A DNA stretch of 57,442 nucleotides from NCBI GenBank assembly GCA_004563715.1, contig ML214237.1:1-57442 (forward strand), in the 5' to 3' direction. Of this stretch, positions 51,855 to 57,442 are shown piece after piece. The DNA comes from Actinomycetota bacterium (GTDB taxonomy: Bacteria > Actinomycetota > Rubrobacteria > Rubrobacterales > Rubrobacteraceae). The notes under the pieces were generated by a model that worked only from the letters and a program-made list of their open reading frames with translations, was not told where the DNA came from and made no database searches. Position numbers and translations under genes: made by a program. The number at the start of each line of letters is the position of its first letter. Positions within the stretch are counted from its first letter, which is position 1.

Positions 51855-51951
51855 CCGCGAACCCGCGACGCCGGAAGCAACCCGCCGGGACGAACCTGTA
51901 CCGGCTTCGCCTCATCGGGTGCGTAGCCCGTTTGACCACCGGCTTGCTCTG

Positions 51952-52106
51952 CTAAGGTAAGACCCCCTTGGCGAGCAGCGGCCATCGTCGGGTGGTATCC
52001 GCCACCCGGCGACGATCGTGAAGGTTTCGCCGCAAACTATGTGGCCGTTCGGAGTTGTAGTGGTGGGTGACGTTTTGGAGGGCCCGGCGCCGGTGGACCT
52101 GCGGGG
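51952..52106 (-). pseudogene. Transposase remnant (integrase-core C terminus)
   Basis: Reading the minus strand directly after the amidase stop gives an open frame ending at 51952 that includes RALQNVTHHYNSERPHSLR. The HYNxxRPHSL motif is the hallmark C terminus of rve-type transposases (IS3/IS481 relatives). The frame has no start and lacks the catalytic core, so this is only the 3' remnant of an insertion sequence. It has not been assigned to a subfamily. Confidence 0.6.
51984..52016. repeat. Inverted repeat, terminator or IS end
   Basis: ATCGTC-GGGTGG and CCACCC-(GGC)-GACGAT form a 12-pair stem with a three-base bulge and a six-base loop. It lies inside the transposase remnant and after the stops of the genes on both sides. 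It may now end transcription of the amidase gene, or be part of the old element. Confidence 0.4.
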
Positions 52107-53093
52107 CTAGCTGGCCCGCAGAAACTCCATAGGAGGTGATTCGATGAACTCGTCCGTTACGTCTCCTACGAGACCTCCTTTAAGTCCCGTGTCGTTGACG
52201 AGGTCGAGCTTGCGCACCGGCGCTCCCTCGGAGAGGTCGAGGCCGTCAATCCGGACCCAGACGACGTTGGGACGACGAGTTGACTCAAAGACGTAGACGA
52301 GGTTCGTCAAGTCGCCGACCGTGCGCCAGATCGTTGTCGACGTGAAGGGCTTGTCGGGGTCCGGGTTGCGGAACGGCTGCGAGGCGTTGCGCATGACGCT
52401 GAGCAACTCGGCGACAGCCTCGGTCTGGTCTCCGGGCGCTGGCAGGCGGTCTATGTAGTAGGCGGCCCGGGCAAATCGCTGGTCGGGGTCGGTACCACCG
52501 GGGAGCGGCTTGTCGCCGCCGAAGCCCTCGATCTGGCGCAGCAGCTCGAGCTGCCGGTCGAACGGTGGCGAGTTCGTCATCACGGTGTAACTGCGATCAT
52601 GCCAGATTTTCGGCGTGCCGTCGAGATACTCGATAACCGCCGAGTCTCCCGAGGCGTCGTCGAGCGCGAGGTGAAGGGTGACGGCGCGCCCGGAGCCCGG
52701 GTCTACGTCCGAGACGATCTGGACCTGCGTCTCTTCCACCCAGGCTACCGCCTCGGCGACGGTGGCGAAGTTGTCGAGCACGTACTGCATCCAGATGGAG
52801 ATGCTTAGTGCCGGGCGTTTTTGGTCCCGCTCGCCGTAGTCGGCCTCCGTCAACCAGAGCAAGTGCCCGGCCAGCCCTCTCTCGTTCAGCCCGTCGTTCG
52901 TTGAGATGTCGTAGGCGCTGGTGGTGACGCTGCCGTACTTCGAAGCCCAGCTCAGCGAGCCGTCAACGCCGTTGTCCCGGCTCATACCTCGCGGAAACAC
53001 CCACAGGTTCGTCGCGAGGTCGACCCCGTAGTCCATGTTGCGGCCTACCATGACCGAACCGTCAGCATAAGACCATAGCGCCCGGGTACACAT
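52107..53093 (-). CDS. Linear amide C-N hydrolase (choloylglycine hydrolase/penicillin acylase family)
   Basis: The protein has 328 residues and starts at ATG 53093 behind AGGAGGA. The second residue is Cys (MCTRALW), which becomes the N-terminal nucleophile after removal of Met; GRNMDY, NERGLAGHLLWL and VMTNSPPFDRQ carry the remaining conserved residues of this Ntn-hydrolase family. Members deconjugate bile salts, cleave penicillin V or degrade acyl-homoserine lactone signals. No signal peptide is seen, so it probably acts inside the cell. A transposase remnant abuts its 3' end and its base composition looks somewhat less GC-rich than its neighbours, suggesting transfer. An ATAGCA/TGCTAT inverted repeat lies upstream at 53133-53152. 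Confidence 0.88.
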   Translation of the reverse strand: MCTRALWSYADGSVMVGRNMDYGVDLATNLWVFPRGMSRDNGVDGSLSWASKYGSVTTSAYDISTNDGLNERGLAGHLLWLTEADYGERDQKRPALSISIWMQYVLDNFATVAEAVAWVEETQVQIVSDVDPGSGRAVTLHLALDDASGDSAVIEYLDGTPKIWHDRSYTVMTNSPPFDRQLELLRQIEGFGGDKPLPGGTDPDQRFARAAYYIDRLPAPGDQTEAVAELLSVMRNASQPFRNPDPDKPFTSTTIWRTVGDLTNLVYVFESTRRPNVVWVRIDGLDLSEGAPVRKLDLVNDTGLKGGLVGDVTDEFIESPPMEFLRAS

Positions 53094-53132
53094 CGGTTCG
53101 TTGTCCTCCTACGTCGGTATAGTTTACGAAAT

Positions 53133-53152
53133 ATAGCACCATCGGATGCTAT
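53133..53152. promoter_or_regulatory. Inverted repeat upstream of amidase gene
   Basis: ATAGCA (53133-53138) and TGCTAT (53147-53152) form a six-base dyad in an AT-rich part of the 178-base divergent gap. It sits 40-60 bases before the amidase start and could be an operator. The motif is not recognised. Confidence 0.3.
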
Positions 53153-53257
53153 CGCCGACCATAGTACCACCTGTACTGAGCTACCGGTCCGAGGGTGCTC
53201 CGGGGCTTGATCGGTGGCCGAGTAAGCGGCCCGGACAGGGCCGTAGCGGCCGCGCGG

Positions 53258-53263
53258 TATAAT
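53258..53263 (+). promoter_or_regulatory. Consensus -10 box of uvrC
   Basis: A perfect TATAAT lies eight bases before the ATG at 53272, giving a predicted leader of about two bases. There is no ribosome site. The -35 region is poor (GGACAG). Confidence 0.55.
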
Positions 53264-53271
53264 TATCTTTT

Positions 53272-55101
53272 ATGTCTGAGAACGGTTACCCCGACAGGTC
53301 TCACCTACCGGCCACGCCCGGTGTCTACATCTTTAAAGACGGCGAAGGCGTCGTGCTGTACGTCGGGAAAGCCAAGAATATCCGCAGCCGGGTGGCGAGC
53401 TACTTCACACGGTCGGGGGACGGGCGGCCGAAGATCTCGGAGCTAAGGGAGCGCGCCGAGCAGGTGGACTTTATCGCCACCGAGAGCGAGACCGAGGCGC
53501 TGGTGCTGGAGGCGAACCTCATAAAACGCCACCGCCCGCGCTTCAACGCTTCCTTACGCGACGACAAGAGCTACCCGTACATCGTGGTCACTCTGGGCGA
53601 CGAGTACCCGCGGGTCTTCGCCACCCGTTCCTCCCACGACCCGCGCCACCGCTACTTCGGGCCGTTCCCGAGCGCCGGGGCCGTACACGCCACGCTCGAC
53701 GTGTTGAACAAGACGTTCCCGTTCCGCAAGTGCCGGGGTCCGGAGCCGGGCCGCCGCAGCGGGGTGCCGTGCCTGAACTACCACATCGGGCGCTCGGCCG
53801 CGCCGTGCGTCGGGGCGGTGACGAAGGAAGAGTACGATGAGATCGTCGCGGACGTCATCGCGTTCCTGGAGGGGCGGGTGGACGGCCTGATCCGGGACCG
53901 CGAAACCCGGATGCGCGCGGCCGCCCGTGAGATGGACTTCGAGCAGGCGGCGAAGCTGCGGGACGAGCTCTCGGCCCTTTCCCACGTCCGCGACCGCCAG
54001 CGGGCGACCATCGCCTCCGAGGACTCCTTCGACGCGGTTGGGGCCTACGCCGAGGGCGAAGCGGCCTGCGTGCAGGTCTTCGCCGTGCGCGAGGGGCAGG
54101 TCGTGAACCGCGACTCGTTCCTCCTGGACAACTACGGGGAAGCCCCCGCCGAGCAGGTCGCGCTGTCGTTTATCCCGCAGTTCTACGCGTCGGCGGCCGT
54201 GCCGCGCGAGGTGCTGGTGCAGGCGGAGGAGCCGGAGGCGGCGCTCGCCGTCCACCTCTCCGGGCAGCGGGGAACGAGGGTCGAGGTGCGCCGGCCGCAG
54301 CGGGGGGACAAGCGCCGCATCCTGGAGACGGCGGTCCGCAACGCGGAACTGAGCCTGGCCCACGAGCGGGTGCTGGAGGAGGCCAAGCGCAACCGGGTGG
54401 CCTCCACGCTCGACGGGCTGCGGGAAGAGCTGGCGCTGCCCCGGCTCCCGGTGCGTATCGAGTGCTACGACATCTCCAACACGATGGGCACCAACTCCGT
54501 CGCCTCGATGGTCGTCTTCCAGGGCGGGCGGCCCGCCAAAGACCAGTACCGGCGGTTCAGGATAAAAAGCGTCGAGGGCGCCGACGACTTCGCGAGCATG
54601 GCCGAGGTCATAAGGCGGAGGCTGGAGCGTCTCAAGGCCGGCGACGAGAAGTTCCTGCCGGCGCCGGACCTGATCGTGCTCGACGGCGGCAAGGGACAGC
54701 TCTCCGCAACCGCCCCGGTCCTCGGCGAGCTGGGCGTGGGCACGGACCTCCCGGATATCCCCCTCCGCTCGCTCGCCAAGCGCGAGGAGGAGGTCTTCGA
54801 GCCGGGTCGCCCGGAGCCGGTGGTCCTGGGGCGCAACTCCCCCGAGCTGCACCTGCTCCAGCGCGTCCGGGACGAGGCCCACCGCTTCGCCAACACCTAC
54901 CACCGCAAGCTGCGCGGAAAGGCGATGACCGCCTCCGTCCTGGACGAGTTGCCCGGCGTCGGCCCCTCGCGCAAGCGCCGCATCCTGGAGCACTTCGGCA
55001 CCCCCGAGGCGTTCACGAACGCCTCGCTGCAGGAGCTGGAGAACGTGCCGGGGCTTCCCGGCAAGGTGGCCCGCGACATCCACACCCGCCTGCACCGCTA
55101 G
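53272..55101 (+). CDS. uvrC: Excinuclease ABC subunit C
   Basis: The protein has 609 residues from ATG 53272. UvrC makes the two incisions flanking a lesion bound by UvrB. The N-terminal GIY-YIG nuclease is seen as [22 protein letters not shown]; a UVR coiled-coil motif lies near residues 205-240 ([16 protein letters not shown]); the RNase H-like C-terminal nuclease includes [20 protein letters not shown] and [12 protein letters not shown]; paired helix-hairpin-helix motifs finish the protein ([16 protein letters not shown] and [15 protein letters not shown]). The message is probably leaderless. A winged-helix gene starts 11 bases after its stop. Confidence 0.96.
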   Translation: MSENGYPDRSHLPATPGVYIFKDGEGVVLYVGKAKNIRSRVASYFTRSGDGRPKISELRERAEQVDFIATESETEALVLEANLIKRHRPRFNASLRDDKSYPYIVVTLGDEYPRVFATRSSHDPRHRYFGPFPSAGAVHATLDVLNKTFPFRKCRGPEPGRRSGVPCLNYHIGRSAAPCVGAVTKEEYDEIVADVIAFLEGRVDGLIRDRETRMRAAAREMDFEQAAKLRDELSALSHVRDRQRATIASEDSFDAVGAYAEGEAACVQVFAVREGQVVNRDSFLLDNYGEAPAEQVALSFIPQFYASAAVPREVLVQAEEPEAALAVHLSGQRGTRVEVRRPQRGDKRRILETAVRNAELSLAHERVLEEAKRNRVASTLDGLREELALPRLPVRIECYDISNTMGTNSVASMVVFQGGRPAKDQYRRFRIKSVEGADDFASMAEVIRRRLERLKAGDEKFLPAPDLIVLDGGKGQLSATAPVLGELGVGTDLPDIPLRSLAKREEEVFEPGRPEPVVLGRNSPELHLLQRVRDEAHRFANTYHRKLRGKAMTASVLDELPGVGPSRKRRILEHFGTPEAFTNASLQELENVPGLPGKVARDIHTRLHR

Positions 55102-55112
55102 TAATACACCTC

Positions 55113-55862
55113 GTGTCCGGCCGCACCCTCACCCTCCGCGAGCTCAACCGGGCGACCCTGGCCCGCCAGATGCTGCTGGAGCAGGAAACGGTGTCGGCCC
55201 ACGACGCTGTGCCGGAGGTGCAGCCGGAGGGAGACCCCGACGCGCTGGCCTACGCCGTGCGGAACAACCTGCCGCTGGTGCAGGTGACGCCCGGTGGGGC
55301 CTGGGGCAGCGGCAGCCGGGCTGCCTACACGATCGCCAGCGTCTCCGGCGGGGCCGGCGGCCTGCTGACCCTGCTCCTCAGGTGTCTGGCGGCGTTCGGC
55401 CCCGCGACCGTGATGGACTTCCAAACCTGGTCGGGTATGGTACGGCTGAAACCAGCCGTCGAAGATATAAAGCCGGAGCTGCGCGTCTTGCGCGACGAGG
55501 AGGGCCGGGAGTTGCTCGACGTGCCCGACGCTCCGCTGCCGGAGACGCCCGCGCCGCCGCGCTTCCTGCCGGAGTACGACAACCTGCTCCTCTCCCACGC
55601 CGACTGGTCGCGGGTGATCTCCGGCGGGAACCGCAAGAAGGTCTTTCTCTCTGCGGGCCGGGTCCGGGCTACCTTCCTGGTAGACGGCTTCGTGGCCGGC
55701 ACCTGGAGGACGGAGAATCAGAGAGGGGTGGCGACGCTCGTGGCGGAGCCGTTTGCCCCGCTCCCGCAGGAGGCGCGTGATCTTCTCATCTCGGAGGCAG
55801 TACGGCTCGTCCGGTTCTCGGAGGAGGCGGAGGCTTTCGAGGTACGGGTCGAGGAACCCTGA
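55113..55862 (+). CDS. Winged-helix DNA-binding domain protein with internal deletion
   Basis: The frame has 249 residues from GTG 55113. It matches the actinobacterial winged-helix DNA-binding family at both ends: start TLTLRELNRATLARQMLLEQ, and later DPDALAYAVRNNLPLVQV, FGPATVMDFQTWSGM, FLPEYDNLLLSHADWSRVI and VLVDGFVAGTW-like VDGFVAGTWRTENQRG. Family members are about 370 residues. Here the sequence jumps in frame from AHDAV to EVQPEGDPDALAY, losing about 120 residues, and a second shorter loss follows AAYTIA. The reading frame is intact, so the product may still be made but probably lacks the central domain. Its 3' end overlaps the Y-family polymerase gene by 145 bases. Confidence 0.65.
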   Translation: MSGRTLTLRELNRATLARQMLLEQETVSAHDAVPEVQPEGDPDALAYAVRNNLPLVQVTPGGAWGSGSRAAYTIASVSGGAGGLLTLLLRCLAAFGPATVMDFQTWSGMVRLKPAVEDIKPELRVLRDEEGRELLDVPDAPLPETPAPPRFLPEYDNLLLSHADWSRVISGGNRKKVFLSAGRVRATFLVDGFVAGTWRTENQRGVATLVAEPFAPLPQEARDLLISEAVRLVRFSEEAEAFEVRVEEP

Positions 55863-57076
55863 TCCCGGCGTGTCCTCCCCGTTTCGGCGGCCACGTCCGG
55901 GATGTGGGTAAAGGCGATGCGCGCGGGGGCCGTGTGGGCCGAAGCGTGCATGGCGGCCAGGTAGACGGTGTTGTTCCCGAAGCGCGCGTTGATGTGGTCC
56001 ATCGCCCGGGTAACGGCTTGCCGCCTCCGGTCCTCGCCAAAGAGCGGCGGCGTCACGGCGGTCTCGGGCACCAGGTCGTGGAGGACTACCGAGACTTTGA
56101 GGGGCCGGCTGTCGTCCGGCCACGTCCGCAGCAGGTTCGAGAGCGCCTGGACCAGGGTGTGCGTGTCCTGGCAGTACATCAAAGAAGCTTTCGCCTTCCA
56201 CTTGCGTCCACGCATGAAGGAGAGGCCGACGGCCATCCCGCCGGCGAGGTAGCCCAGCCGGCGCAGGCGGGCGGCGGCCTTATGGACGAGCCGCACCAGC
56301 ACGGCCCTCGCGCCCCCGGGCGTACGGAACTCCGGCGGTAAAACGTGGGAATGGCTCACCGATCGCCGCCGGCTCGGGGGCTCCGGCAGGTCGTGGCCCC
56401 GCAGCGCGTACCACCAGCGCTCCCCGACGACCCCGTTCCAGATACGCCGCAGGCGGCTCCGGGAGAGTGCGCACAGTTGCTCCACGGTGTAGACCCCGTG
56501 CTGTTCCAGCCGGGCGTGCATGCGGGGCCCGATGCCGGTCAGGTCCCGCAGCGACAACGGGTACAGCTTGTGCGGCAGATCCTCGTCCCGGATCGCCGTC
56601 AGGCCGTCGGGCTTGCGCATCTTGCCGGCCGTCTTGGCCAGAAAACGGTTCGGCGCCAGGCCGACGGAGCACAGCAAGTGTTCCCCGGCTCGTTGCCGGA
56701 TGCTGTCTTTGACCTCGCGGGCGACGGCGCGGGCGTCTTGCGGGGCTTGCTGTTGCGGGCCGAGCTTGCAGAACATCTCGTCGATGGAGCTGACCTCGTA
56801 TACGGGTAAGACGGTGTCTACCGCCGCGACGATCTCCTCGTGAACCCGCACGTACAGCGCCGGCCGGGCCTCGACGACCCGCAGGCCGGGGCACATCCGG
56901 CGTGCCTCGGAGACCCGGGTCCCGGTCCTGACGCCGCAGGTTTTGGCCTCGTAGCTGGCGGCTATGCAGCAGGTGCTCTCGGCCATCACCGGGACGACGG
57001 CTACCGGATGCCCGCGCAGTTCCGGCCGCTCCTGCTGTTCCACCGAGGCGAAGTAGGAGTTCATGTCCAGGGACAT
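55718..57076 (-). CDS. Y-family DNA polymerase (DinB/ImuB-like)
   Basis: The protein has 452 residues from ATG 57076, nine bases after GGAGGA; a longer frame up to 57121 is less likely. It belongs to the error-prone translesion polymerases: SLDMNSYFASVEQQE at the start, SSIDEMFCKL with the catalytic Asp-Glu, and a helix-hairpin-helix LTGIGPRMHARLEQHG. The little-finger domain spans about residues 230-400. The conserved part ends near FTHIPDVAAETGRTRR; the last 45 residues (Ser/Arg/Thr-rich) are translated from sequence antisense to the winged-helix gene. They probably carry no function of their own. No beta-clamp motif or LexA box could be confirmed. It faces the IS630 fragment at the right edge. 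Confidence 0.85.
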   Translation of the reverse strand: MSLDMNSYFASVEQQERPELRGHPVAVVPVMAESTCCIAASYEAKTCGVRTGTRVSEARRMCPGLRVVEARPALYVRVHEEIVAAVDTVLPVYEVSSIDEMFCKLGPQQQAPQDARAVAREVKDSIRQRAGEHLLCSVGLAPNRFLAKTAGKMRKPDGLTAIRDEDLPHKLYPLSLRDLTGIGPRMHARLEQHGVYTVEQLCALSRSRLRRIWNGVVGERWWYALRGHDLPEPPSRRRSVSHSHVLPPEFRTPGGARAVLVRLVHKAAARLRRLGYLAGGMAVGLSFMRGRKWKAKASLMYCQDTHTLVQALSNLLRTWPDDSRPLKVSVVLHDLVPETAVTPPLFGEDRRRQAVTRAMDHINARFGNNTVYLAAMHASAHTAPARIAFTHIPDVAAETGRTRRDQGSSTRTSKASASSENRTSRTASEMRRSRASCGSGANGSATSVATPL

Positions 57077-57327
57077 CCACCTGAGTCCTCCAGCCGCCCC
57101 GGTATCCTTTTCGCACGCCACGCGTCCACCCTAAGCAAGACCGGTGAACCCCCGATGATTTCTGGCGCGCTTTCTCCCTCGTTTGTCTCGGGGAGCGCGA
57201 CCGGGGGACGGACACAGAGGCTGGAATGTCCCCGAACGTCCTTTATGGAGCTTTCTCAGGTATCAACTGTTACCAACTGCTGGCGATCTTGTAACCAGGG
57301 TGTCATCTGCGGGCCTTACAGCGGTGT

Positions 57328-57442
57328 TCATGAAGGTTGGCCCGCTGACCCATAGCCGCAGTGTGCGAACCACCCGTGGGCGTCCTGAGGTGTGACGGCA
57401 GAGAGTGCTTCGCCCATCGCCTCCACCAGGGCCTCCCGTGTG
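57328..57442 (-). mobile_element. IS630-family transposase, 3' end only (enters from right edge)
   Basis: A minus-strand frame enters at 57441 and stops at TGA 57328-57330 after 37 codons. It reads TREALVEAMGEALSAVTPQD then AHGWFAHCGYGSAGQPS, which is the characteristic C terminus of IS630-type transposases (TREALxxA, and GWFxHCGY). The body of the gene is beyond the window. The polymerase gene begins 251 bases to its left; the intervening sequence holds the element's terminal region, but I could not define an inverted repeat. Confidence 0.7.

Noticed and set aside
1-57442. Circular molecule closed through the IS630 gene at both edges
   Set aside because: Joining the edges would put the 27-codon start and the 37-codon end out of frame, and the 250 or more middle codons would be missing. 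Two separate partial copies explain the data better.
1-57442. tRNA genes, rRNA genes, CRISPR arrays, prophage
   Set aside because: Intergenic regions were read on both strands. No cloverleaf with a T-loop GGTTCGAATC-type box, no direct-repeat array and no phage structural gene were found.

Overview
The window is high-GC bacterial chromosome with densely packed genes. GTG and TTG starts are common, genes overlap by ATGA/GTGA-type junctions, and several genes seem to lack a leader. Protein content fits an actinobacterium, most likely Rubrobacter or a close relative. That placement is inferred from protein style, since no rRNA or other marker gene is present. No tRNA, rRNA, CRISPR array or prophage was seen.

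Both edges cut through IS630-family transposases: the first 27 codons of one run off the left edge and the last 37 codons of one enter from the right edge, both on the minus strand. From left to right: a SWIM zinc-finger protein and a small beta-rich protein; a 1122-residue HEPN-DUF499 ATPase with no recognisable defence partners; a minus-strand MFS plus two polytopic GT-C-like membrane proteins (6.1-11.4 kb); a HAD phosphatase; and a minus-strand block of ornithine cyclodeaminase-like protein, GH31 glucosidase and membrane-anchored hydrolase (12.6-16.9 kb).

Tryptophan genes follow in two pieces, trpGDC (17.0-19.3 kb) and trpFBA-accDA (23.7-28.1 kb). The second piece joins tryptophan synthesis to both carboxyltransferase subunits of acetyl-CoA carboxylase by overlapping genes, and accD appears to start at ATT. 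The 4.3 kb between the pieces holds a selenium-binding-protein/methanethiol-oxidase homologue coupled to a His-rich membrane protein, and opposite them a DM13 protein, a degenerate receiver fragment and a VTT/DedA-like protein. trpE is not in the window.

The rest contains a secreted IPT/DUF11 protein divergent from a large XRE-AAA-TPR regulator (28-34 kb); an operon of pyrophosphate-type phosphofructokinase, a fluoroacetate-dehalogenase-like hydrolase and a two-helix miniprotein (33.7-35.8 kb); an ammonium transporter beside a PucR regulator, with repeated operator-like sequences between them; uvrA; a VanW/PG-binding wall protein; a universal stress protein; an FAD oxidase; a ZIP transporter; an alkaline-phosphatase-fold enzyme; an Ntn amidase next to a broken transposase; uvrC; an internally deleted winged-helix protein; and a Y-family polymerase whose tail runs antisense into that protein. 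uvrA and uvrC lie 10.5 kb apart and uvrB is absent.
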